Shown here: positions 26,812-35,440 of the stretch, one piece after another
How the letters are laid out: each line of letters opens with the position of its first letter
How positions within the stretch are numbered: position 1 is the stretch's first letter
Assembly: GCA_026707735.1 (NCBI GenBank)
Contig: JAPOWH010000002.1
Span: 124,001-188,000 of the forward strand
Length of the DNA: 64,000 nt
Direction of reading: 5' to 3'
Source: Gammaproteobacteria bacterium
Lineage (GTDB): Bacteria; Pseudomonadota; Gammaproteobacteria; Pseudomonadales; Azotimanducaceae
Position numbers and translations under genes: made by a program
Notes under the pieces: generated by a model
Database searches by the model: none
The model's input: the letters and a program-made list of their open reading frames with translations, nothing else
What the model was told of the DNA's origin: nothing

Positions 26812-27268
26812 CAACCATCTCGACAAGCAGTTCCATCGAGCTGTGAAATTGGTGGAAACGGGAGACTACCACTCGCTGCGGGTGCTGCTGATGCAGCATC
26901 CCAGGCTTGCTAGCAAACGAGACGAGACAAACGCAACTCTTCTTGTTCGTTTGATTGACTACCCTGGAAATCGTCCTAACGCTCACAAGACCGCGCGCGT
27001 GCTTCTTGTGGCAGGCTGTGATGTCGATGCGCGACGCGACGCGAACAATGGAACTGCTCTTGCCGGCGTGCTGAGCACTGGTGAGATCGATGTGGCCCGT
27101 GTGTTGCTGGAATTTGGTGCTAACTTTCGAGCGAAACTGGGGTTCAAGGAAGGGGATGTCATCGATTTGGCAATCGAATTGTGCAGCAACGATACGAATG
27201 AGAAATCTGGACTTTCGAGTGCGGTCCGAAAGCTCGTAGCCGACTTCACTGGTCTAGAACTCGAATAG
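26798..27268 (+). CDS. Small ankyrin-repeat protein
   Basis: 156 residues, no signal peptide. Three to four ankyrin-like units: YHSLRVLLMQHPRLAS, NATLLVRLIDYPG, KTARVLLVAGCDVDARR, NGTALAGVLSTGEIDVARVL and LLEFGANFRAK. The G-x-T-x-L and A-R-x-LL-x-x-G-A/C-x-V/F patterns are typical. It should be a cytosolic protein-binding module. The start overlaps the end of the nucleoside hydrolase gene in another frame. The coupling suggests shared expression and does not prove shared function. Confidence 0.8.
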   Translation: MNESSNHLDKQFHRAVKLVETGDYHSLRVLLMQHPRLASKRDETNATLLVRLIDYPGNRPNAHKTARVLLVAGCDVDARRDANNGTALAGVLSTGEIDVARVLLEFGANFRAKLGFKEGDVIDLAIELCSNDTNEKSGLSSAVRKLVADFTGLELE

Positions 27269-27315
27269 TGTTTCCAATGGCAATCCAACATTGGTGAAAC
27301 GGGCATAATTTGAAC

Positions 27316-27933
27316 ATGAGCTTCACCAAGAGAATCAATTCACATAGATCAGCCAAGGTGCCCGATCTTGCCATCGCATTGGCAATTGGGGTTACGCTCT
27401 TTGCTACATGCCTCCTCTCTGAGGAACCCGAGTTGATCAACGGGAGAGTAGCGGAAGTTCGCGATGGCGACACGATTTCGTTCTGTCCAAAAATTGACGA
27501 GGAATGCAAGTCCAGCGAACAATTCGAAGTGGATCTCTGGGGTATCGACGCGCCAGAAATGCAGCCGCTCAAGCAATTCCATGCTGAAAAAGCCAAAGAC
27601 TATCTGGAAAGTGTTGTCAAATCCAAGGTTGTCATCCTTGAAGTCAAGGAAACCGAGGATTCAGGTAAGAAAATCGCGAAACTATTCGTGGTAGGCGCAG
27701 ATCCGTCGAATCTCAACGTGCACTTGCTCATGGAGGGACACGCGTGGTCGACGGCGAAGGGCGATCTGGATGCTTTGGAGTACGACTTGGCGCAAGACTA
27801 TGCCAAAGAACGCAAGTTGGGACTGTGGAGAGAGGTTGAACCAGTTGCGCCATGGGACTGGCGCAAGCAGCACGAGGAGGAGTCCTCGGAGGCAGAAACG
27901 CCGGAGGAGTCAGAGCCAGCCTCCGTCAATTAG
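27316..27933 (+). CDS. SNase-like (thermonuclease fold) protein with altered active-site arginines
   Basis: 205 residues from ATG 27316. A hydrophobic stretch (17-34) marks export or an anchor. The nuclease fold is clear: VRDGDTISF (48-56), LWGIDAPE (74-81), LLMEGHAWS, KERKLGLWRE. Aligned on staphylococcal nuclease, calcium-site Asp40 and Glu43 are kept as Asp78 and Glu81. Arg35 becomes Asp73 and Arg87 becomes Lys118. Both arginines are catalytic in the classical enzyme, so nuclease activity is doubtful. Active homologues usually show R-L-x-G-I-D-x-P-E. A Glu/Ser-rich tail follows residue 180. The 3' end overlaps the convergent PhyH gene by 4 bases. Confidence 0.85.
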   Translation: MSFTKRINSHRSAKVPDLAIALAIGVTLFATCLLSEEPELINGRVAEVRDGDTISFCPKIDEECKSSEQFEVDLWGIDAPEMQPLKQFHAEKAKDYLESVVKSKVVILEVKETEDSGKKIAKLFVVGADPSNLNVHLLMEGHAWSTAKGDLDALEYDLAQDYAKERKLGLWREVEPVAPWDWRKQHEEESSEAETPEESEPASVN

Positions 27934-28871
27934 CCAGCCGCCGCAGCCTCGCGCGCTTTGCTTTTTCTAGCGGCTGCCAAGCGTTTCTTGGCGTCTTCAG
28001 GTAGGTACCTTAGAGAGCGGGCGTAGTCTGGACCTCCTTCATCCCATCCCATGTGATCATCCGCTGCCACGAGTCGAGCAAATTCCGGTGGATTTCTATC
28101 CAACATCTCTTGTGAGACTCGCCACTGGTAGGCTTCTTGCGTCTTTAAACGTCGATGGCAGTGGTAGCTCGTTACGTTGAGTCGCAATCCGTCTGTGTTC
28201 TTTGGAAAGGCTCCATGCCACGTATTGCCATGCCATGCGATGAGTGAGCCAGCTTCCGCTTCGACGGGTATAGCCTGCTCTTCGCCTTCGCCTGGACGAG
28301 GTTGGCGACAGTATCGATGGCTGCCGGGAACCATGGCGATCGCGCCGTTTTCCAGCGTGTAGTCAGTGAGACAGTACGTTGCGTTGGCAACATCCGAGCA
28401 AGCGGGGAGATGACCGTCACGATCTGGCGGAGAATCGCTGTGTAAACCGAGACTGTCTCTCTTGCCTTTCCACTTGACGAATGAGGTCAGACTGGACAGT
28501 TGCTGCTGTCCACCCATCAAGTAGTCGATTATCGTGTAGAGAGTGGGATTCAGTATCCATTCTTCAAAGACCCGATCGGCCATCAAGAGGTAGAACAAGA
28601 GAAACTGACCTTCGGACTGGGGTTGCGCTTTGTATTTTCCGAAGTCGCCATTTTTCTCGACCGAGAATTCCACGCCGGTACGTTCAGAGCATAGACGTAG
28701 AACAGTTTCACGAATACGGTCAAAGAACTCCTTGTCGGCAACCTTTTCAGGCGAAACCACTGTGAACCCGTACGTGTTCAGTTCTGTGATGTTGGATTCG
28801 ATACCCAACTCTCGAATTCGGTTGAAAGTCCGATTGAGCCCTTTGGTACTCTTGAATTTTCCAAATTTCAC
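27930..28871 (-). CDS. Phytanoyl-CoA dioxygenase (PhyH) family protein
   Basis: 313 residues. An Fe(II)/2-oxoglutarate oxygenase with the iron triad readable as H144-S-D146 and the histidine of TWHGAF (His219), and R230 placed to bind 2-oxoglutarate. VPGSHRY before the distal histidine is typical of the family. It hydroxylates an unknown small substrate; the fold serves lipids, osmolytes and secondary metabolites alike. A very basic, KR-rich tail (residues 298-310) ends the protein. Convergent with the SNase-like gene, overlapping it by 4 bases. Confidence 0.85.
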   Translation of the reverse strand: MKFGKFKSTKGLNRTFNRIRELGIESNITELNTYGFTVVSPEKVADKEFFDRIRETVLRLCSERTGVEFSVEKNGDFGKYKAQPQSEGQFLLFYLLMADRVFEEWILNPTLYTIIDYLMGGQQQLSSLTSFVKWKGKRDSLGLHSDSPPDRDGHLPACSDVANATYCLTDYTLENGAIAMVPGSHRYCRQPRPGEGEEQAIPVEAEAGSLIAWHGNTWHGAFPKNTDGLRLNVTSYHCHRRLKTQEAYQWRVSQEMLDRNPPEFARLVAADDHMGWDEGGPDYARSLRYLPEDAKKRLAAARKSKAREAAAAG

Positions 28872-28938
28872 TTTCCAAAACCTCTATTTCAATTGCCGTT
28901 TGTTTCTTGTTGTCCGTTGAATTCGGTACCGCTTACGG

Positions 28939-29931
28939 CTAGTCTAGCTTGACCAGCATCTTTCCGATGTTCTCGCTTGTAAACAATCCTATCAAGGCGT
29001 CGCCAGCTTTTTCAATTCCATCGAAGATCGTCTCTTTGTACTTCATTTGACCTGTGGACAGCCATCTGCGCATGTCATCGAGAAACTGTTCCCGCTTGTC
29101 TTCGTAGTCGTACACGACGAATCCTCGCATAGTCACTCGTTGGTAGATCATATTGGCGAGCGTGGTAACTCCCTCGGAGATCGCTCCAAAATTGTTGTAT
29201 GCCGAAATCATCCCGCATACCGGTATGCGGCCTAGAACGTTCATGCGGGGCAGTGCTGCATCGAGATGGGAACCTCCTACGTTGTCAAAGTAGACGTCGA
29301 TTCCGTTAGGCGCTGCGGCTTTGAGATTTTTCCGCAGAACGCCCTTGTTGTAGTTGATCGCCACGTCCAATCCGAGTGTGTTCAGAAGCCAGTCGCACTT
29401 TTCATCCGAGCTGGTGCTTCCAATCACATAGCAGTTCTTGATCTTGGCTATCTGGGCTGCAACGGAACCGACTGCGCCAGCAGCAGTGGAGACGAAGACG
29501 TTTTCGCCCTCTTTGAGTTCGCCCACAACTAGCATGCCTCCCCAGGCTGTAAACCCAGTCGTTCCCAATACGTGCATGTAGAGAGTCTCGGGATAACCCG
29601 CCGGATCCAAGATATTGATGCCAGAACCATCTGATACGAAGTACTCTCGAAAACCCATGCCGTTTAAGACCGTGTCGCCTTCCCTAAACCGCGAATTGCG
29701 CGACGCGACAACTGTGCCGAGCGCACCGCCCGACATTACTGAGCCTACCCGCTGCTGTCCGTTGGATAAACGTGGTCTCATTGCCGGATCCACCGACATA
29801 TACCGATTGCGAACTACCAACTGTCCGTCTTGCGGCTCCTCGACTTGGCGCCCAACCACCTCGAAGTTTGCAGGGGTTGGCAGTCCTGAAGGTGCTTGAG
29901 TGAGGTGTATCTCTCGAGAATGAAATGTCAT
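28939..29931 (-). CDS. NADP-dependent medium-chain reductase (leukotriene B4 dehydrogenase / CurA type)
   Basis: 330 residues, zinc-free MDR family. The nucleotide motif AAGAVGS (150-156) is of the NADP-binding type, and MSVDPAMRPRL (45-55) and the YFDNVGGSHLDAAL strand are characteristic of prostaglandin/leukotriene reductases and bacterial homologues such as CurA. It is expected to reduce the double bond of alpha,beta-unsaturated ketones or aldehydes. It is on the same strand as the PaaI-like gene upstream and the PhyH gene downstream, with short gaps, so the three may be one unit. Confidence 0.88.
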   Translation of the reverse strand: MTFHSREIHLTQAPSGLPTPANFEVVGRQVEEPQDGQLVVRNRYMSVDPAMRPRLSNGQQRVGSVMSGGALGTVVASRNSRFREGDTVLNGMGFREYFVSDGSGINILDPAGYPETLYMHVLGTTGFTAWGGMLVVGELKEGENVFVSTAAGAVGSVAAQIAKIKNCYVIGSTSSDEKCDWLLNTLGLDVAINYNKGVLRKNLKAAAPNGIDVYFDNVGGSHLDAALPRMNVLGRIPVCGMISAYNNFGAISEGVTTLANMIYQRVTMRGFVVYDYEDKREQFLDDMRRWLSTGQMKYKETIFDGIEKAGDALIGLFTSENIGKMLVKLD

Positions 29932-29981
29932 GTCAACGTTATCCCAAATCTTTGTCGATTTCTGCTTTACCTATCGAATTC

Positions 29982-30389
29982 CTAGGTCCCATGCTGCAAC
30001 TTGTAGGTTACCACTGCGATTGCAATTTCCCTGTCGTCTTCATCTTTCACTACTACGTTTCCAGTGCACAGGGTGCCTCCGCGTCTTCGTACTGTTGCGG
30101 TTGCGTAAAGGTCTGTAGCCACTGCAAGCATTAGGAAATTGATGGAAATGGCTACCGTTGCACCTCGCGATTCACGGGAAACCAGCGGGCTGGACCAAAA
30201 GGCAGCTGTAGTGGCAACATCAATCAAAGCGCTGATTGCTCCCCCATGGATCCTTCCTTGACCCAAATGCTCTCCGTAGGGAAGCTTAACTACAGCCCTG
30301 TCATCCTCACTTTCGACCAATTCGCACCCCAGCCAACCCGCAAAAGCCTCGGATGCGATTCGAACTGCGTGTGTACTTGAAGAGGGCAT
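29982..30389 (-). CDS. PaaI-type hotdog thioesterase
   Basis: 135 residues. Hotdog fold with the family signature GRIHGGAISALIDVA (45-59), in which the HGG turn and Asp57 line the active site. It hydrolyses acyl- or aryl-CoA thioesters; the chain preference is not visible. It lies 50 bases upstream of the MDR reductase on the same strand. Confidence 0.85.
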   Translation of the reverse strand: MPSSSTHAVRIASEAFAGWLGCELVESEDDRAVVKLPYGEHLGQGRIHGGAISALIDVATTAAFWSSPLVSRESRGATVAISINFLMLAVATDLYATATVRRRGGTLCTGNVVVKDEDDREIAIAVVTYKLQHGT

Positions 30390-30870
30390 CGAGTATGTGG
30401 CTCATAAGCGATTGAGCGAGGACTGAGCCTAGACAATCATTATGTCAAAGTGGATTTGAGGTAGCTCCACTCTTTGATTGAGTCCTTGCCTCGACAAGAG
30501 GCGTGCAGATTGTTAGTCCAAACCTCTCTCCTACGTTGAGCAGCAACTTAGCGGCCCAGTATTCAATTGAGGCTAGTTGTAGCCGACGCCTCGTCTCTAA
30601 TAGATTTGCGAAAAGCGGACCTGTTGAAGGTGTTGTTTTGCCTACCATTCAGTTGGATCGTGCCGCTTCCAATTCGTGAATTCGAGATCCTTGACTTCTC
30701 CGAACACGATTGGCAATAACTAGTCAGTGTTCCTTCCCCCGGAAACGATGGAGCGTAGGCTTAATCGAATGAAATGATCACTTTGTGAAAGAGCGGCAGC
30801 ACAATCCCCACGCTGTGTTAGGCTTCAACTGATCAACGAACTAACGAGTTCCCGAATTGCGGGTCACCCA
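30390..30870. other. 481-base intergenic region without a recognisable gene
   Basis: This lies between the start of the PaaI-like gene (minus) and an orphan gene (plus). Short open frames here lack homology, ribosome sites or sensible composition. I see no tRNA, repeat or strong terminator. It presumably holds the two divergent promoters, which I could not pin down. Confidence 0.6.
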
Positions 30871-32031
30871 ATGTCGTTAACTCTACCTCGGCTCGAATTT
30901 GTGAATCGCGGCCCGATACGCGTGCTTTTTTTTCTACTTCTATCGTTCTTGTCATGGCAAATCATTCATGCCACATCTCGAATAGTGGTCGAACCGTGGT
31001 ACAAGAACTCGAAAATTCATCACGGCATTCTCGATCTGGTCGAACACTGTCCGAAACCACACGAGGAGATTTCGGAGGAGTGTAAGAGTGCGATGGCTGA
31101 CTATTTTTCGGATGTGCCCCTGGAATTCTCCGACACAACATGGATCTCGATACCAAATCGACTGACCTATGGGAGAGCCTTTGAAAATCCAGCTGGCGAT
31201 CGGAAACGTGTTCTCAAGGCATTGAACCAAGAGGAATGCCTGTTGAAGGGTGATCCCACAGTTCGTTGGGACTTGAAGGACTCCTGTCATGCTGATGCAT
31301 TCGCGAATCTGTCCGTCCTGCTGTGGGCTTGCGATGAACGGCCCGACATTCAAGATCGAGGGGAAGCCCTTGTTGACTTGATTGATAAAGCGCATCTTGC
31401 TGAAGACCCTCAACGCCACGAAGAGCGCGTGCAATATGGAATCGTTCGATTTCTCGAAGCAAGATGGTTCGGCGACAAGTGTGCAGAGCACAAACCGTCT
31501 GCATTGCGATTCGCAGCACACAGAGATCCGACAGCGTATGAGACGCTCCGTGCAGCAGCTTCGCGATTTGGGGAACCTTGGGTGAGTAGCTCCAATGTAC
31601 CGGAGACATTCGTTCTCAAAGCGATCGCCGCGCGATTAGGTGATGAGTCGACGGCATTGCGTTATTTCCCATTGGGATCCAAGGCTTCAGGGAGATCTTG
31701 GGATGATCACATTCGCAAAGTGTGGCCCTGGAAATCCGATCTGCCTTCTCGTGCAAGCACCTTGGAAGATTTCTTCGAAGGGCCGAAAGACGCGGAAGCA
31801 CGCATGCTCAACGGACTCTCTGTGGCGATTGGATTGCAGGAGTCGGGTTTTGAGTTTGACTGGAACACCCTAGTACGCAGTCTCTGTAAACTTGAGGAAA
31901 CTGATGAACATGCGACTTGTCGGTCGGTCATTACGCAGCTGAAGCGATCGCTGGATTGGAACCAGAAGCGTGAACTGAAGATACTTGAAAAGTTTGAGAG
32001 CGTTTCTATAGAACTAGGTCTCTACGAGTGA
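30871..32031 (+). CDS. Membrane-anchored protein of unknown function with paired cysteines
   Basis: 386 residues, not recognised. One hydrophobic segment (about 17-34) follows RGPIR, so the rest should be periplasmic. Cysteines come in pairs that could form disulfides: C60/C71, C123/C139/C154, and two near the end (SLCKLEETDEHATC). The body looks alpha-helical with alternating charged and aliphatic residues and a few helical-repeat-like stretches, but lacks the Trp-Pro pattern of the A/B solenoids. It stands alone, with long non-coding flanks. Helical composition, absence of frameshift and a good ATG support a real gene. Confidence 0.75.
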   Translation: MSLTLPRLEFVNRGPIRVLFFLLLSFLSWQIIHATSRIVVEPWYKNSKIHHGILDLVEHCPKPHEEISEECKSAMADYFSDVPLEFSDTTWISIPNRLTYGRAFENPAGDRKRVLKALNQEECLLKGDPTVRWDLKDSCHADAFANLSVLLWACDERPDIQDRGEALVDLIDKAHLAEDPQRHEERVQYGIVRFLEARWFGDKCAEHKPSALRFAAHRDPTAYETLRAAASRFGEPWVSSSNVPETFVLKAIAARLGDESTALRYFPLGSKASGRSWDDHIRKVWPWKSDLPSRASTLEDFFEGPKDAEARMLNGLSVAIGLQESGFEFDWNTLVRSLCKLEETDEHATCRSVITQLKRSLDWNQKRELKILEKFESVSIELGLYE

Positions 32032-32101
32032 GTTCTCGCAACTCACCTCTACACCTTGGTAGCTGCACTAGGAATCGCGCCGCCACCTAGCCCAAATTGC
32101 T

Positions 32102-32151
32102 GTTAGCCCTGACAGGCTAACCCTAACGATCGCCGTTCCAATACGGGAACG
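32102..32151 (+). terminator. Two small stem-loops after the orphan gene
   Basis: GTTAGCC/GGCTAAC (32102-32108 with 32115-32121) and CGTTCC/GGAACG (32134-32139 with 32146-32151) each form a perfect stem with a six-base loop, 70-120 bases after the stop. Neither is followed by a U-tract, so intrinsic termination is doubtful. Confidence 0.3.
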
Positions 32152-32305
32152 TTCCTGCATTCACAGAATCTAGGGTGTGTTGCTGATGCTTCAAGGTTTT
32201 TACTGGTGCGTTTGCTAGGTACGTGCTTGAGACCACCAAGCCTTCCGATTAACCGCGTACATTCCGCTATGCTGTATTCTCGATTGAAATCATCGAGGTG
32301 ACGTC

Positions 32306-33418
32306 TTGTCGGCGCGAGCGACGTTAATCGCGGTCATTGCTGCGTTCCTAGTCGGTGGTGTTGCCACCTTGGCAATCAGACCTCCTACACATCATTCCTC
32401 TGAGGTCGTGGAAACGGGAACCACCTCTATTGAGACCTTGGAAGCGATCTCCTGGCAATTGCCGGTTTCGTTTCAGACCAGTCTGGAAGTTCTCGGCGAC
32501 AACATTGTCTACATTCAAGGAGCAGTGTCAGATCTCACAGGTGGCAATTTTCAGCTACAGATCTATGAGCCAAACGAGATAGTTCCACCACTGGAGATTT
32601 CCGGTGCAGTTCGGACTGGCAAGGTGCCGATAGGCTATACATGGCTAGGATACGATCAGGGAAAGATCCCTGCTTCTCCGCTTTTTGGCGCAGTCCCCTT
32701 CGGGATGGAGCCATGGGAGTTTTCGTCCTGGTGGTTTAACGGGGGCGGTCGGGAGCTTGCCGAGGAGCTCTATCGAGAGGAGAACCTGAAGGTATTGCTG
32801 TGCGGGATGCTTGGACCGGAAACGGCTGGATGGTTCAGAACACCCATAGAGTCTCTAGATGACCTCGTAGGATTGAAAATCCGTTTTGCGGGACTCGGTG
32901 GGAAAGTCATCGAGCGCGTGGGAGCATCGGTGACCATGCTTGCGGGATCAGAGATTTTTCAAGCACTGGAAAAAGGCGCCATAGATGCGACGGAATACTC
33001 GCTGCCCAATATTGACGCCGCACTGGGGTTCGATCGTGTGGCGAAATTGAACTACTTTCCGGGTTGGCACCAGGTCTTTACATCGGTCCACATGCTGGTC
33101 AATCTTGATTCATGGGAGGAATTGCCAGCACAGTATCAGAATGCGCTCGAAGTGTCTTGCACAGCTGGCGTTACACGAAACTTTGCACACGCGGAAGCAG
33201 CTCAAGGCCCGGTGCTGGACACATTTGAAGAGAATGGCATAAAGGCTAATCGGCTGCCGGAGAGCATCCTGCGTGAACTTCAGCGAGTTGCTTTGGAAGT
33301 CATGGACGAAGAAGCGGAAAAGAATGAATGGTTTGCACGAGTCTACGAATCGCAGAAGAGCTTTCGGGCCGACTACGAGAAGTGGAAGCGGCTCGCTTAC
33401 CTTCCTAGGGACTTCTAG
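32306..33418 (+). CDS. dctP: TRAP transporter substrate-binding protein, DctP type
   Basis: 370 residues from TTG 32306, chosen because GAGGTG (32295-32300) stands five bases ahead. The N-terminus (ATLIAVIAAFLVGGVATLAI) is a signal peptide or anchor. Family marks: the Arg of LVGLKIRFAGLGGKVIERVG near residue 192, which pairs with the carboxylate of the ligand, then SEIFQALEKGAIDATEYS. The aromatic WEFSSWWF stretch is seen in binders of 2-oxo or aromatic acids, so a keto-acid or other carboxylate is likely. It is the first gene of a complete DctPQM set. Confidence 0.88.
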   Translation: MSARATLIAVIAAFLVGGVATLAIRPPTHHSSEVVETGTTSIETLEAISWQLPVSFQTSLEVLGDNIVYIQGAVSDLTGGNFQLQIYEPNEIVPPLEISGAVRTGKVPIGYTWLGYDQGKIPASPLFGAVPFGMEPWEFSSWWFNGGGRELAEELYREENLKVLLCGMLGPETAGWFRTPIESLDDLVGLKIRFAGLGGKVIERVGASVTMLAGSEIFQALEKGAIDATEYSLPNIDAALGFDRVAKLNYFPGWHQVFTSVHMLVNLDSWEELPAQYQNALEVSCTAGVTRNFAHAEAAQGPVLDTFEENGIKANRLPESILRELQRVALEVMDEEAEKNEWFARVYESQKSFRADYEKWKRLAYLPRDF

Positions 33419-33934
33419 TTGAATCTCCCTAAAACACCCGTCTCGCGAGTCGTAGATCCAGTTATTGACTCCATCGGCAACGCCATATCCTGGATATGGG
33501 TTGTTTTGATGCTTGTGATCGTGGTCAACGTCTGCGCCCGATACATCTTCGGCGAGGGACGCATCGAATTCGAAGAGCTGCAGTGGCACCTGTATGCCAC
33601 GGGATTTCTGCTGGCGATTAGCTATTGCGTGTCGACCGACTCGCATATACGAGTGGATGTTCTTCACGAACGATTTCCTGAGAGAGTTCAAGTTTGGATA
33701 GATCTCTACAGCAATGTTCTCTTCGTGTTGCCGTTTGTTGCGCTGATGCTGGTCTTTGGCATTCCGTTCGTTGAAGACAGCTTCCAACGCAACGAAGTAT
33801 CGGCGTCTCCCGGCGGTTTGCCGTTTCGGTGGGTCATCAAGTCGATGCTGGTTGCTGGCTTCGCTCTTGTGGGAATCGCGACGATTTCTCGAATTACTCG
33901 CTTGGCCGCCTACTTGGTCCGCAATGCCAGCTAG
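33419..33934 (+). CDS. dctQ: TRAP transporter small permease, DctQ type
   Basis: 171 residues, four membrane helices. TTG at 33419 follows directly on the dctP stop, and no other start precedes the first helix. It has the family pattern: NVCARYIFGEGRIEFEELQWHLYATGFLLA with the E-x2-W motif, then HIRVDVL. It pairs with DctM in the membrane to drive sodium- or proton-coupled uptake. Its 3' end overlaps dctM by 11 bases. Confidence 0.88.
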   Translation: MNLPKTPVSRVVDPVIDSIGNAISWIWVVLMLVIVVNVCARYIFGEGRIEFEELQWHLYATGFLLAISYCVSTDSHIRVDVLHERFPERVQVWIDLYSNVLFVLPFVALMLVFGIPFVEDSFQRNEVSASPGGLPFRWVIKSMLVAGFALVGIATISRITRLAAYLVRNAS

Positions 33935-35282
33935 CGAATACCTTGCCCTTGCGATGCTCATCGCATTCATTGGGTTGGTCTTCACAGGGATTCCAGTCGC
34001 GTGGATCCTGGCTGGGCTAGCCATTGCGTTCACAGCAATCGCGATCATCTTTCAGGTGGACTTTCAAATTCCTGTGAGCGTCGATTGGGCGTATACATCC
34101 ATCACCATCGAACGCGTCTACAGCGTTATGGAGAGCTGGGTGCTGGTTGCATTGCCAATGTTCATATTCATGGGCTTTTTGCTCGACAAGTCAGGGATCG
34201 CCAATCAGCTCATGACGAGTCTGGCCAGAATGTTCGGCAGGATCAACGGTGGGTTGGCGATATCCATTGCCATCATCGGTGTGCTGCTTGCAGCTACAAC
34301 GGGAATCATTGGCGCTTCGGTCGTCTTGCTAGCTCTGCTGGGTCTTCCTGTGATGCTCAAGCAAGGGTATGCGCAATCCCTATCGACAGGAGTTGTATGT
34401 GCAGTGGGAACCCTTGGCATTCTCATTCCGCCCAGCATCATGCTGGTGCTCATGGCAGATCGAATGACATTGCCAGTTGGCGATCTGTTCCTTGGCGCTG
34501 TATTTCCAGGTCTGCTCTTGGGTGGAATGTACATCGCTTACATCACCGTCAAAGGAATTCTGGATCCCGCATCCGCACCCAAAGCTGCCACCGAAGACAA
34601 GATCGGACTGAGGGAGATCTACGACTTGGCTGTCGCGATTGTTCCTCCGGCACTGTTGATCTTTGCAGTATTGGGCAGCATTTTCTTTGGAGTTGCGACT
34701 CCTACTGAAGCCGCGGGAGTAGGTGCAGCGGGGGCTTTGCTGCTAACGTTCTTGAAAGGGAACCTGACCCGAGATGTGTTGCGCGATGTGATCCGCGAGA
34801 CAACTAAGACTACAGGATTCATCTTCGCCATTCTGATCGGAGCGACTGCTTATTCATTGGTATTGCGCGGACTAGGCGGGGACGAACTAATCGAGCGAAC
34901 ATTGCTGGGGTTGCCGTTTGGACCAATGGGAATCATTGCCATGATTCTCGTGATGACCTTCATCATGGGGTTCTTCCTTGATTGGATAGAACTCACACTC
35001 ATAATCTTGCCACTGGTGGCACCCGTGGTCGCATCTCTCGGTTTCGACCCGATTTGGTTCACGGTTCTATTCGGCGTGTGTCTTCAAACGAGCTTTCTAA
35101 CGCCGCCTGTAGGTTTTGCGATTTTCTATCTAAAGGGTGTCGCACCGACGGACATCAAGGCAACGACGATCTACAAAGGAGTCGTACCTTTCATTGCTCT
35201 GCAATTGATTGGGCTTCTTCTGATTTTCTTTTTCGACGAGATTGTTACATGGTTGCCACAAAGGGTTTACGGTTCTCTTTGA
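33924..35282 (+). CDS. dctM: TRAP transporter large permease, DctM type
   Basis: 452 residues from ATG 33924; an earlier in-frame start at 33756 would give a non-hydrophobic leader lying over dctQ. About twelve membrane helices, including the diagnostic GSVVLLALLGLP-like stretch GASVVLLALLGLPVML, LGILIPPSIMLVL and LTPPVGFAIF motifs of the DctM family. It carries out ion-coupled transport of the acid delivered by DctP. Last gene of the operon; a non-coding gap of about 160 bases follows. Confidence 0.9.
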   Translation: MPASEYLALAMLIAFIGLVFTGIPVAWILAGLAIAFTAIAIIFQVDFQIPVSVDWAYTSITIERVYSVMESWVLVALPMFIFMGFLLDKSGIANQLMTSLARMFGRINGGLAISIAIIGVLLAATTGIIGASVVLLALLGLPVMLKQGYAQSLSTGVVCAVGTLGILIPPSIMLVLMADRMTLPVGDLFLGAVFPGLLLGGMYIAYITVKGILDPASAPKAATEDKIGLREIYDLAVAIVPPALLIFAVLGSIFFGVATPTEAAGVGAAGALLLTFLKGNLTRDVLRDVIRETTKTTGFIFAILIGATAYSLVLRGLGGDELIERTLLGLPFGPMGIIAMILVMTFIMGFFLDWIELTLIILPLVAPVVASLGFDPIWFTVLFGVCLQTSFLTPPVGFAIFYLKGVAPTDIKATTIYKGVVPFIALQLIGLLLIFFFDEIVTWLPQRVYGSL

Positions 35283-35440
35283 ACTCAGTGCTGTGAATCG
35301 AAACCGCTCGTAGGTGTTGCACTCCTATAGGGATCGTCAATACACACTTGCGTGTACATTTGGCTAATCTGCTGCTTCAAAATTCCTCTAACGATGAGAA
35401 AATTTGTGAGTTGGCTAGAAGTGAGAAATAGCAGACGCCC

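Noticed and set aside
30445..30648. A 67-residue minus-strand frame in the long intergenic region
   Set aside because: No ribosome site, no recognisable family and no neighbour context; too short to support alone.
34001..34708. A 235-residue frame in dctM
   Set aside because: Out of frame with the obvious DctM permease; rich in Cys, His, Arg and Ser with no membrane helices or family match.
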